Shown here: piece after piece, positions 1-7,304 of the stretch
Numbering within the stretch: the first letter of the stretch is position 1
Layout: the number at the start of each line of letters is the position of its first letter
Assembly: GCA_937892105.1 (NCBI GenBank)
Contig: CALAUZ010000220.1
Location: 1-23,535, forward strand
Source: an uncultured Fretibacterium sp.
GTDB taxonomy: Bacteria; Synergistota; Synergistia; Synergistales; Aminobacteriaceae
Direction: 5' to 3'
Length of the DNA stretch: 23,535 bases
Translations under genes and position numbers: made by a program
Notes under the pieces: generated by a model
What the model saw: only the letters and a program-made list of their open reading frames with translations
Told to the model about the DNA's origin: nothing
The model's database searches: none

Positions 1-1
1 C

Positions 2-424
2 TACGCCACTAAAAAGACTATCGGCCTCAGCGGAAAAAGCAAGGAAGAAAAGAAACTCTCTTACCTGTTGAAACTCACTCGTCTCCTCGCCTCTAAAGGC
101 TGGGGCAAAGAAGAACGCAAAGACATCTTCAATTTCATCGTCCGCGCTGTCAACCTTAAAGACGAATCTTTACAGCAGAAATTCATTCACGACATTCACG
201 ATTTTCAAGGAGATGATACTATGGCTCAATTAACTTTTGTCGAACAATACTTCCGCGACAAAGGTCATAGCGAGGGACTTAACGAAGGAATCACTATCGG
301 GGAGGAACGCGGCAGACGTGAAGCTAACTTTGAAACCGCTAGACGCTTACGCGCTATGGGCATGATTGATAACGATATTCAAAAGGCCACCAATTTATCC
401 TTTGATGAGATAAACTCTTTATAA
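2..424 (+). CDS. Rpn-family PD-(D/E)XK nuclease, C-terminal part (partial)
   Basis: The reading frame is open from the first base, so the gene begins upstream of the window. The visible 140 residues match the C-terminal half of Rpn (recombination-promoting nuclease / putative transposase, PDDEXK_2) proteins: a Lys-rich segment, a helical block with LLASKGWGKEERKDIF, then MAQLTFVEQYFRDKGHSEGLNEG followed by a charged EERGRRE helix and a short helical tail ending INSL. The nuclease core itself lies outside, so its catalytic residues cannot be checked. Rpn proteins are often multi-copy and sit near mobile DNA, which fits the plasmid-like context. An internal ATG at about position 221 is only a residue of the same frame. 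Family assignment rests on the general look of the C-terminus. Confidence 0.7.
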   Translation, partial: YATKKTIGLSGKSKEEKKLSYLLKLTRLLASKGWGKEERKDIFNFIVRAVNLKDESLQQKFIHDIHDFQGDDTMAQLTFVEQYFRDKGHSEGLNEGITIGEERGRREANFETARRLRAMGMIDNDIQKATNLSFDEINSL

Positions 425-630
425 TCACGCCTAAACTAGAAGGCTGTTGTCCTTACGGGGGACTTGAGTGAGAATTCGGCTTCTTCAATGCTCGAAATCG
501 TAAAGTCTTTTCAACGTCCCCTTTGTTTTTATTGCTGTAACAGCATCGCTCAATATTAGTTTTAAAACATACCTCTTACAAATTACCGCCATTCCTTCAT
601 CTATAGCTCAATCATTTTTATCAACATTTT

Positions 631-652
631 TAATGTCTAAAGTTTTTACATT
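631..652. repeat. Upstream copy of palindromic TAATGT...ACATT element
   Basis: TAATGT (631-636) is followed after 11 bases by ACATT (648-652). The same 23-base arrangement recurs at 732-754, with 19 of 23 positions identical over the two copies. Half-sites are inverted, as expected for a dimeric DNA-binding protein such as the ribbon-helix-helix protein encoded downstream. Its role as a partition or operator site is inference. Confidence 0.45.
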
Positions 653-731
653 CATACCTCTCATAAACTTACCTACATTGCTTCCGTCATTGAAATCATT
701 ATCTCTTCATTCTTAATTTTGAAAAATGTTA

Positions 732-754
732 TAATGTATTAAATTTTTACATTA
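732..754. promoter_or_regulatory. Operator-like inverted repeat over the parA promoter
   Basis: TAATGTA (732-738) and TACATTA (748-754) form a perfect 7-base inverted repeat with a 9-base spacer. The left arm overlaps a TATAAT hexamer at 730-735, and the right arm touches the AAGGAG ribosome binding site of parA. A protein bound here would block transcription of the parA operon, which is the usual autoregulation of ParA/RHH partition cassettes. No convincing -35 is visible; TTCATT at 706-711 with an 18-base spacer is the best candidate. Confidence 0.5.
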
Positions 755-769
755 AAAGGAGACTGCTTC

Positions 770-1528
770 ATGCAAATTATTAGTCTCGTCAATAAGAAGG
801 GTGGCGTTGCTAAAACTACTACTGCCCTCGCTATCGCCAGTGGCCTGTCAAAACGTAATTTTCATGTCCTAGCTATTGACTGTGATGCTCAAGCTAACTT
901 CTCTAAGGCTAGTGGCGGCGAGGATGACGTGGTCGGCACTTTTGACATACTCACTGGCAAAGAGAACATCAATGAGACCATTCAGGAACTTCCTCTATAT
1001 CACTTAATCGGCGCAGACAAACGTCTCAGCTCTATTGATGTCGCTCTCAACAAGCCGGGACGTGAGTTTCAGCTCAAAAAGGCTCTCGCTCAACTTCACT
1101 CCGCTTATGACTTCTGCATCATCGACAATCCTCCCGCTCTCAATGTCGCTGTTGCTAATTCTCTCGTCGCTAGCAACAAAATCGTCATCTGCTCGTCCGC
1201 TGAGGCTTTCGCTCTCGATGGCCTCATGGAACTTTCCGCTACTCTCGATGACGTTCACCAGTTCATGAATCCTGCTCTCATTATTGATGGCATTCTCATT
1301 ACCATCTTCAACCCCAGAACTATCATCGGCCAACACATGAAGGAGCAACTCTCAAGCATTGCTCAGGTCATGAACACAAAGGTCTACAATACTGTCATTC
1401 GCAGGTGCAACACCATCAGTGTCAGCCAGTCCGACCGTAAGTGTATTTTTGACTACCCTGCTACCAACGCTGCCATTGACTATGGCAATTTCCTTGATGA
1501 ATTTTTAGGAGGTCATCTTCATGGCTAA
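770..1528 (+). CDS. parA: ParA/Soj-type partition ATPase
   Basis: ParA-family ATPase that binds DNA non-specifically in its ATP form and, with a DNA-binding partner, positions plasmid or element copies before division. The deviant Walker A motif KKGGVAKTTT lies at residues 9-18 with the signature lysine, DCDAQANFS at 38-46 is the A' motif, and CIIDNPP near residue 116 is the Walker B strand. At 252 residues it is a short type Ib-like ParA without an N-terminal DNA-binding domain. The start is the ATG preceded by AAAGGAGACTGCTTC. Its 3' end overlaps the next gene by 8 bases, so the two are translationally coupled, and the pair probably forms one partition cassette. Confidence 0.9.
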   Translation: MQIISLVNKKGGVAKTTTALAIASGLSKRNFHVLAIDCDAQANFSKASGGEDDVVGTFDILTGKENINETIQELPLYHLIGADKRLSSIDVALNKPGREFQLKKALAQLHSAYDFCIIDNPPALNVAVANSLVASNKIVICSSAEAFALDGLMELSATLDDVHQFMNPALIIDGILITIFNPRTIIGQHMKEQLSSIAQVMNTKVYNTVIRRCNTISVSQSDRKCIFDYPATNAAIDYGNFLDEFLGGHLHG

Positions 1529-1793
1529 GAAAAGAGAATTTGCGTCCGACTCCGATGTCTCTCGCTTCATCTCACGCAAACAAAACCCCGCTGAGGCAAC
1601 TCACACAAAGGAAAGACAGCAGGTTACCATCTATCCTAACAAGGACGAACTGGAGCATGTCAAAATTCTGGCTAAAGTAAAAGACGTTAACCTCAACTCT
1701 ATGCTTCTCGCTCTCATCAGGGAAGCTATGACCAATGAGGAATACCAGAAAATTATTCACGCATACCTCCAGATGAAGGAAGCAACTCTGTAA
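1521..1793 (+). CDS. Small ribbon-helix-helix partition partner of ParA
   Basis: A 90-residue protein with a charged, flexible N-terminus (residues 1-32) and a strand-helix-helix segment at about 34-69: QVTIYP as the strand, KDELEHVKILAKVKDV as helix A and NSMLLALIREAM as helix B. This fits ParG/Omega/CopG-like centromere-binding proteins paired with small ParA ATPases. Translation starts at an ATG with AGGAGG located inside the end of parA, giving an 8-base overlap. It is the natural candidate to bind the TAATGT...ACATT elements upstream of parA. The fold is inferred from pattern only; no sequence-specific family was recognised. Confidence 0.7.
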   Translation: MAKKREFASDSDVSRFISRKQNPAEATHTKERQQVTIYPNKDELEHVKILAKVKDVNLNSMLLALIREAMTNEEYQKIIHAYLQMKEATL

Positions 1794-1812
1794 CTTTCCT
1801 AACGCATCATCT

Positions 1813-1843
1813 TCTCCCTGTCATTACGGCTGGGAGATTTTTT
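1813..1843 (+). terminator. Rho-independent terminator of the parA operon
   Basis: TCTCCC (1813-1818) pairs with GGGAGA (1832-1837) around a 13-base loop, followed directly by six T. It lies 20 bases after the stop codon of the ribbon-helix-helix gene. Confidence 0.75.
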
Positions 1844-1928
1844 CTTGTATCTCCTTAAACTTCCTGCGGGGATAGTTGCCCTTAATCACTTCATTCATGT
1901 CCTCTAAAACCTTCTCAAGTGTCCATTT

Positions 1929-1957
1929 TTGAAAATCTTTCCTTCCTCCTGTAAAAT
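1929..1957 (+). promoter_or_regulatory. Sigma-70-type promoter of the resolvase gene
   Basis: TTGAAA (1929-1934), a 17-base spacer and TAAAAT (1952-1957) form a good housekeeping-type promoter 54 bases upstream of the resolvase ATG. It is bracketed by a 10-base perfect inverted repeat: TTTTGAAAAT (1927-1936) over the -35 and ATTTTCAAAA (1971-1980) just past the expected start of transcription. That arrangement suits autorepression by a dimer or a res subsite. Confidence 0.6.
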
Positions 1958-2010
1958 CAAGACTATGTGTATTTTCAAAACTCGTTTTCATTACTGGAGG
2001 CTTCTTTCGC

Positions 2011-2586
2011 ATGATTTACGGCTATGCCCGCGTCAGCACAAATGGTCAGGCTCGTGATGGTAATTCTCTTGACGCTCAGATTTCCGCTCTTAAACACGCG
2101 GGGGCTGAAGCAATTTTCTCCGACGTATTCAGCGGCACAAAGAACAATCGCCCTCAACTCGACAAGCTACTGAAGGTCATTCAGTCAGGCGACACGCTCA
2201 TAATTACGAAGCTGGATCGCATTGCTCGCAGTCTCATTCAGGGCATTCAGCTTCTCGAAAGCCTCAGCGACAAGGGCGTTATCATTGACGTTCTCAACAT
2301 GGGCATCATAGATAGTTCACCCACCGGCAAACTCATTAGGAACATCATGCTGTGCTTCTCTGAGTTCGAGCGCGACATGATACTTCAGCGCACTATGGAG
2401 GGCAAAGCCATCGCCAAGCAGAATGCGAATTACCGTGAAGGCCGTCCCAAGAAGTTCAAGCGAGCACAACTAGACCACGCACTGGAGCTACTGCAAACGC
2501 ATTCGTACAAGCAGGTCTCCGCTATGACAGGCATCAGCATAACGACAATATACCGAGCAAAACAGCAAGCCGCGCAAAAGGGCTGA
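2011..2586 (+). CDS. Serine recombinase of the resolvase/invertase family
   Basis: A 191-residue small serine recombinase. The N-terminal catalytic domain begins [11 protein letters not shown], with the nucleophile expected at Ser9 and the conserved Arg7. KLDRIARS (67-74) carries the conserved arginines, and [13 protein letters not shown] (116-128) starts the long E helix. A short C-terminal helix-turn-helix follows YREGRPKKF, ending with the [12 protein letters not shown] recognition segment. Length and domain order match plasmid resolvases of the Tn3/Hin group. Start chosen at the ATG after TGGAGGCTTCTTTCGC. Next to parA and a replication gene, the likely job is resolving multimers of the element; inversion or transposition roles cannot be excluded. 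Confidence 0.9.
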   Translation: MIYGYARVSTNGQARDGNSLDAQISALKHAGAEAIFSDVFSGTKNNRPQLDKLLKVIQSGDTLIITKLDRIARSLIQGIQLLESLSDKGVIIDVLNMGIIDSSPTGKLIRNIMLCFSEFERDMILQRTMEGKAIAKQNANYREGRPKKFKRAQLDHALELLQTHSYKQVSAMTGISITTIYRAKQQAAQKG

Positions 2587-2601
2587 ACGCATTTACAGCA
2601 C

Positions 2602-2654
2602 GAGCCTCAAAGATAATCGCGTCGTCGTACAACGCAATGCAATCATCGAGGCTC
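2602..2654 (+). other. Inverted repeat after the resolvase gene
   Basis: GAGCCTC (2602-2608) and GAGGCTC (2648-2654) are perfect inverted copies with a 39-base interval that itself contains a weaker GCGT/ACGC pairing. There is no T-run after it, so it is not a standard terminator. It could be part of a recombination site for the neighbouring resolvase or an RNA structure. Confidence 0.35.
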
Positions 2655-2689
2655 TGTGTTTGAGCTTACATTGCTGGCTTCAGCTTCAC

Positions 2690-3070
2690 CGCACCGCCCC
2701 CAACTACAAGTGCCGCCCCCAATTCATAACCTCCCTACCTATATCCGAACGCCCCTTCCCTATCCATGTTACCGACATCACGTCAATGCCCACTACCAAC
2801 AACACCAGAACAATCACACTCCTACAGGATACCTCTCCAGCGGCATCAAGGCGGCGGCCTACACCTTCCCCAACTACCCAACATACCCATAGTCATACGA
2901 CCCACACCACAACGAGCACCATACCTTCGTCCAACTATCCTACGAACACCCCCACTTACCCGAACCTGAACAATACCACTCCGCCCCGATACACTCCCAA
3001 TACTTTTACCGCGACACACAAAACTCCAACAACCATGACGAACACCCCACACTCCATTTCCATTCTCCCC
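2690..3070 (+). other. C-rich, G-poor stretch, possible Rho-dependent termination region
   Basis: The plus strand is strikingly C-rich and G-poor: by my count 2881-3060 contains about 77 C and 14 G. The plus-strand RNA, made from the resolvase side, would be an unstructured C-over-G bubble of the kind Rho loads on. The bias also removes most TAG and TGA stops, so Pro/Thr-rich plus-strand frames (e.g. 2660-3118) and the minus-strand tail of the replication gene stay open by chance. I see no convincing gene of its own here. Replication-origin single-strand function is an alternative. Confidence 0.5.
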
Positions 3071-6000
3071 CTCATAATATGTCGTTTTTTTGAGTCTCAT
3101 TTGTATAGACAATTTTAGCAAACCCTGTGCTCGTCTCATTTCTTTTATTACCCAGCCCAATACACAAAGTCGAGCGTAAACTTCCCTGAGTTTCAGGCTG
3201 ACTTCCTTATATTTCGTCCTATCCCGATAATATTTTGCCTTCGAGACTCCCAATATTTCATATTCAGGAATGCGTCGTTTCTTCTTCGCTTTCGTCTCGG
3301 CATGCTCGGGCAATTCCTTCAATATCTTTAGTCGTTCCTGTTCCTCCGCTGTTATATCCAAACGCCTGATTAGCGTCTCGTTCTGAAATCTATATACGTC
3401 TTGCTCTCCCATGAACCGATTTCGTAGCGTTACTAATGTGTCGGGATCACATTCTTGTGCAAACGTGCCTCCGCACTTCTCTATCAGCCTCTGCGCCAAC
3501 TCGTTAAAGTCCCTTTCATCGCTAACATTCACAAATCCTGCTATTACTGCAAAATTCATCGCACAGAATACAGTGTCCTCTCTATGGCCCTGCGGCACTG
3601 TTCCGCCATTCTGCTCTGCCCTGATTGCTAACAGCTTCACTAGGTCATCAAAGATTTTCAACGCGGGGCTAAATCTTGATTGCTGGTGTGCCGCTTTTCG
3701 ACGTTCTACATATTCCACAGTCAAGTCCTCAAGGTTCAATTTCTTCGGCGAACGATTCGCTTTCTTCTGTGCGTTAGCTTCAGCAGATTCTTCCTGCGAA
3801 AATGGAAGCACCACTTTGGCCAAATCATCAAAAAGATATTTCGTTTCAGGATTTTCATATTCAAGCCTTACGGGGGTTCCGTCCTCTCCCATAAATCCCT
3901 CTAACGGGAATAATGCAGTCGTTTTTTTGACACTTGAGAACTCCATCGCTCCCCAGTCCTCAAAGTGCCAATTCAAAAACTCCTGCGTGTCCTTCCATCT
4001 CGGCAACGCTATTCCGGGCAAATACTTCCCTGTTGGTTCTTGGGAGTACCGCCACATCAATATCAGCTTCTGACCGTCCCGCAGTATTCGGTTCGGTTCG
4101 GGGATTCCTATCCCGCGATATTCTCCGCAACGCTTCTGTATGTTCTTGAGCTGTTTCGCAAACGTCGCTCCGGGACATTGCGTCAATACTACATAGCTGA
4201 AGTAAAGATTTTCTATGTACCACGCTCTGTCCTCACGTTTGGGCACGGAATATTCCGCAACTGAGCATTCTAATCTGTGGCTCTTGTCCTGCTTCGCTAG
4301 ATAACCCCGAATTTCTGACCTTGAGACAAATTCACCACGTCCAGCCGTCGCGTCGGACACATAGAAACTTGGTACACACAATTTTTTCTTGCCCTCTGAT
4401 TGATTGGTCGTTTTGGCTTCAACGCTCGAACATTCAGCGGTCTTTGTTTCGCAGGATTTTTCTTTGACCGCTGGCTTCTCGGATTTTGGCTCATCGGCTT
4501 TTACTTCCGCTTCTGGTACACGGATCGGCTCGCTGGGGGCTTCGGGCGCAAGGACAAATGCCTCGATTGCTTGTGCAAATTCCTCAAAGTCATAATCCTC
4601 TCCCTTGAAGATTACACGAACGTCTCTGTCCTGCGTTTCGGGCTTGCAGTTCCTCGTTCCCTCTACGCGCAAAACTCGCGCTCCGTCCGTTGAATGGCTG
4701 TCCGCTCCGATTTCCTTGAACATCTCGACAAGTTTCCTTTCGAGACGCACCCAACGTGATAATTCATTCGCTGGCATCAATCGCTTAAAGAAATATTTTA
4801 TGTGCGCTCCGTTCCCGCTGAATAGTATTTCGCTGGGGATTGGAATTTTTTTCGCTCGGCAATATTTCAGAATCGCAGTCTTCCATTCTTCCGCTGTAAG
4901 GTTTCCGCGTCCGGCTTCCTTCCCGTCTATATCAATGAAACAAGCTCTAAACGCCGCTACATTCTCGACTTTGCGATTCTTATCGCTCTTAAACTGTAAC
5001 TGCGAAACGTAAACGTTATATTCTTCAAAGTCGGGGATCGTCCGCTTCAGTTCCGCAAGTTTTTCAAGCACTCGGCTCGCGGGTGTCCAATACTCCGTCC
5101 ACTTGCCACGTTCGCCCTTCGCTTTATTCTGGGTGCAAATGCAAACCCAGTAATCACTGTCTCGATGAAGCCTCAATAAATCTAATGCGCCGTTCGGGGC
5201 ATTCGCAACTTTTACTAATGGCGGGCAAGTTTTGATTTCCTGCGCTTCAGGAGCTGAGAGTTCACTTGCCTCTGCTTGGTGTTCACTCGTTTCATGCGTG
5301 GCTGATACATGCTGACTTTGCGAGTTTTTCTTCGTCATTAGAATTTCAAAATCTGTGTATTCTGCTAACTCCGTCAAAAAATTCGTAAACGGGCTTTCAG
5401 GTTCAATAACTTCCGATGCTCGGCTCATTGTCTCCGCCACTTCTAATGGCAGTCTCTTTTGAATTTCCTCCTGCTCTGGCTGGACGGTTTCTGGGGCTTG
5501 TTGCTCGTGCTTCTCTTTGAGGACTTTGCCAAAATTTAACCCTAGACGTGAGGCTAATTCCTCATAAGTCAGAACTTCATCTGCTTCTCCGGCTATACTG
5601 CGACGGCTTCCTGTCTTCGTGTTCAACGTTCCCACTACACTAAGCATTGAGGTCGCGCTCAGTTTCTTTGCGTCTACTCCGAAATACCAGAACAGCCTGT
5701 ATAATACTTCCTGCATTGCGTCGAACTTTCGATTGAATTTCGGATACAGTATCCTGTCGTTATCTCGCTCGCCGCAGTTCTTCATCGCGTTACGCCATAT
5801 CCAGCGCAGTTCTAGTGTGTAACCGTCCCCGTTATCCACTATCATGGGCTTCGGCACGTTACACTCAAAGCAACGGGCATAAATTAACTCCTTTGCCTGT
5901 TCTATCGTCGGGATATAACCGAGTTCGGAATCCCTTAAATCAAGCACTAGGAAACTCAACTGGATCGCTTCTATCCATTTCTCGCGTTTCGGAAGTTGCC

Positions 6001-7153
6001 GCCTGATTTCTTCATAACGCTCGCCATTTTCCTTTGTTCTGTAAATCGTCTTTTCTTTAAGTTTACGGAAGCCCAATTTATATTCCGCCGCTGTCGCCCA
6101 GAAATCACAGCTATCTATATCAGACCGTCTCAGGAATTTTTCTAGCTCCCCTGTCGAATAGCTGTCATAATAATATGTCCTGTCCGTCCGGCTGTGCTTG
6201 TCCGGGTTTTTTCGCTGAACATAAATAAACGTCTCGCTTCCACGGACATCATGGTGTGCCATTAGTGCCGTTCTCATGCTCATTTTTTCTTCGTCGGTCA
6301 GTGCTGGCACTTCGGCGGTACGCTCTGCTGGCTTGCTTTTCTTCTTCTGCAAATACCCTCTGCAACGTTCCTTCGCGCTACGGTACTGCTCAATTTCCCA
6401 TTTCGACAAATAAAGCCTTACCGCTATTTCATTTGCATTGTATCTTTGCCCTGAGCTGTATATTAACTGCGTCTCCTCGTTATACGTGAACAGATTTAAT
6501 TCTACTGTCCGACTGTTCAGGAAACCCGGCACTCTCAACATCGCCGTCGCGTTTGTGTGCGATTCTATAAATTTCTTCTTGGGATCGTTTCCATCGTCGT
6601 CAAGACAATATCCGCCACCTGAGAGCCTGAAAAATCTCTCCGCCAAGTACCTTTGTACCTGCTTCCAGACTTCAAGATATTTGCCCTCAAGCGGGTCTCT
6701 AAGTATCCATTTAATGATATAGTCATTACCGTCATGAACTATTAGGCTCGGTTCAGGGATCGAGTTTGCTTCGCAGTAGTCAAGGATTATTTTTATCCCT
6801 TCCTCTTTCGTTGACGGCCTAAATTTCATCGTACTTAGCTTTACGTAAAATATTTTCATCAATCCTACGGAGCTTTCATTCAATCTTTCCCCCTTAAACT
6901 CTGATATTGATACTAAGCAATCCTTGTCGTTATCTTCATTTAACTGCTTTAATGCTCCCCTAAGTTCGTCCCCTGCTCTGACCCACTGCAATCCTGAAGT
7001 TCCAAATTTCACGCATACCCTTGTCTCGCTCTGGAGGTTCTCAGACTGATGATAAGCAAGCACATCACACTCCCTCTGTGCTTGTGCCTGCTGATTTGTC
7101 ATTCTTGCATTCTTGCTGTCGTTCTCTTTCATCTGTCTGTTTTCACCTCTCAT
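2846..7153 (-). CDS. Giant primase-like replication protein with four AEP-like units
   Basis: Likely plasmid replication initiator/primase. Unit 3 has the archaeo-eukaryotic primase (AEP/PrimPol) signature: FIDID at 739-743 (metal-binding D-x-D), SGNGAHIKYFF at 779-789 with the catalytic His784, and DGARVLRVEGTRNCK at 823-837. Three further stretches align to it: 101/137/204, 401/437/502 and 987/1022/1079 hold the same three blocks in the same order with a near-constant 35-36 residue step from block 1 to block 2, but have lost the D-x-D and His. Linkers at about 545-650 and 870-925 are Glu/Ala/Lys-rich. The C-terminus (1140-1345) is helical and basic with a helix-turn-helix-like IPEYEILGVSKAKYYRDR. 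Start may instead be Met8 (7132), which has AGAGGTGA upstream. The last ~90 residues are Gly/Arg/Val-rich read-through of a skewed region; the original end is probably the TGA at 3072, reached by a -1 shift. Confidence 0.75.
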   Translation of the reverse strand: MRGENRQMKENDSKNARMTNQQAQAQRECDVLAYHQSENLQSETRVCVKFGTSGLQWVRAGDELRGALKQLNEDNDKDCLVSISEFKGERLNESSVGLMKIFYVKLSTMKFRPSTKEEGIKIILDYCEANSIPEPSLIVHDGNDYIIKWILRDPLEGKYLEVWKQVQRYLAERFFRLSGGGYCLDDDGNDPKKKFIESHTNATAMLRVPGFLNSRTVELNLFTYNEETQLIYSSGQRYNANEIAVRLYLSKWEIEQYRSAKERCRGYLQKKKSKPAERTAEVPALTDEEKMSMRTALMAHHDVRGSETFIYVQRKNPDKHSRTDRTYYYDSYSTGELEKFLRRSDIDSCDFWATAAEYKLGFRKLKEKTIYRTKENGERYEEIRRQLPKREKWIEAIQLSFLVLDLRDSELGYIPTIEQAKELIYARCFECNVPKPMIVDNGDGYTLELRWIWRNAMKNCGERDNDRILYPKFNRKFDAMQEVLYRLFWYFGVDAKKLSATSMLSVVGTLNTKTGSRRSIAGEADEVLTYEELASRLGLNFGKVLKEKHEQQAPETVQPEQEEIQKRLPLEVAETMSRASEVIEPESPFTNFLTELAEYTDFEILMTKKNSQSQHVSATHETSEHQAEASELSAPEAQEIKTCPPLVKVANAPNGALDLLRLHRDSDYWVCICTQNKAKGERGKWTEYWTPASRVLEKLAELKRTIPDFEEYNVYVSQLQFKSDKNRKVENVAAFRACFIDIDGKEAGRGNLTAEEWKTAILKYCRAKKIPIPSEILFSGNGAHIKYFFKRLMPANELSRWVRLERKLVEMFKEIGADSHSTDGARVLRVEGTRNCKPETQDRDVRVIFKGEDYDFEEFAQAIEAFVLAPEAPSEPIRVPEAEVKADEPKSEKPAVKEKSCETKTAECSSVEAKTTNQSEGKKKLCVPSFYVSDATAGRGEFVSRSEIRGYLAKQDKSHRLECSVAEYSVPKREDRAWYIENLYFSYVVLTQCPGATFAKQLKNIQKRCGEYRGIGIPEPNRILRDGQKLILMWRYSQEPTGKYLPGIALPRWKDTQEFLNWHFEDWGAMEFSSVKKTTALFPLEGFMGEDGTPVRLEYENPETKYLFDDLAKVVLPFSQEESAEANAQKKANRSPKKLNLEDLTVEYVERRKAAHQQSRFSPALKIFDDLVKLLAIRAEQNGGTVPQGHREDTVFCAMNFAVIAGFVNVSDERDFNELAQRLIEKCGGTFAQECDPDTLVTLRNRFMGEQDVYRFQNETLIRRLDITAEEQERLKILKELPEHAETKAKKKRRIPEYEILGVSKAKYYRDRTKYKEVSLKLREVYARLCVLGWVIKEMRRAQGLLKLSIQMRLKKTTYYEGENGNGVWGVRHGCWSFVCRGKSIGSVSGRSGIVQVRVSGGVRRIVGRRYGARCGVGRMTMGMLGSWGRCRPPP
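3119..3125 (-). other. In-phase slippery heptamer near the end of the replication gene
   Basis: On the coding strand the zero-frame codons read caG GGT TTG, a match to the X XXY YYZ pattern for -1 slippage (GGGTTTG). After a -1 shift the product continues G-F-A-K-I-V-Y-T-N-E-T-Q-K-N-D-I-L and stops at TGA (3072-3074), giving about 1360 residues. A past one-base indel explains the same facts. Confidence 0.35.
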
Positions 7154-7227
7154 TCTCTATGTTTTTTTCTGCTTGCCCGCTTCTTTCCTTGTCTGGCACT
7201 TATTAACGAATTTGTGGTAAAATCTCT

Positions 7228-7242
7228 TCTAGCGTTACTAAA
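7228..7242. promoter_or_regulatory. Operator-like motif upstream of the replication gene
   Basis: On the minus strand this reads TTTAG-N5-CTAGA, one mismatch from the perfect inverted repeat TTTAG-N5-CTAAA at 7588-7602 in front of the first XRE gene. Thirteen of 16 positions agree between the two sites, in the same orientation. The XRE protein encoded between them is the natural ligand. Confidence 0.4.
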
Positions 7243-7266
7243 TACGATATAGGGCGCGAATTTGTA

Positions 7267-7299
7267 CCTCCAGAGTCAGTCTGGGGGTTTCGCATTTTT
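7267..7299 (+). terminator. Plus-strand terminator antisense to the replication gene leader
   Basis: CCTCCAGA (7267-7274) pairs with TCTGGGGG (7280-7287) around a 5-base loop, then TTTCGCATTTTT. As plus-strand RNA all eight pairs form, one as G-U; as minus-strand RNA the same position is an A-C mismatch and there is no U-tract. It therefore looks like the end of a plus-strand transcript, where no plus-strand gene is known. Confidence 0.5.
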
Positions 7300-7304
7300 A
7301 GGGA

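Larger units (their letters stand above)
425..769. other. AT-rich intergenic region between rpn and parA with structured 3' part and repeats
   Basis: No gene is seen in these 345 bases. The first 100 bases after the nuclease stop can fold: GGGGAC (458-463) can pair with GTCCCC (516-521), which is followed by TTTGTTTTT, and GACTT (461-465) could alternatively pair with AAGTC (503-507). This may be the terminator of the nuclease gene. The rest is AT-rich and carries two related direct repeats (a CATACCTCT-started block near 568 and again near 653) and two copies of a TAATGT-N-ACATT element described separately. Confidence 0.5.

Noticed and set aside
1004..1348. Minus-strand and other-frame ORFs within parA
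   Set aside because: They mirror the ParA coding frame (codon-bias shadow) and have no motifs or start signals.
2690..3070. Diversity-generating retroelement or variable repeat
   Set aside because: No reverse transcriptase and no template-variable repeat pair in the window; bias is G depletion, not adenine-specific variation.
2660..3118. Pro/Thr-rich plus-strand open frames in the G-poor stretch
   Set aside because: Several overlapping frames are open at once because G depletion removes TAG/TGA; low-complexity composition, no ribosome binding site, no domain. Treated as a compositional effect.
3411..4073. 220-residue plus-strand frame opposite the replication gene
   Set aside because: Lies entirely antisense to a well-supported primase-like coding region, with Ser/Phe-rich mirror composition and no ribosome binding site.
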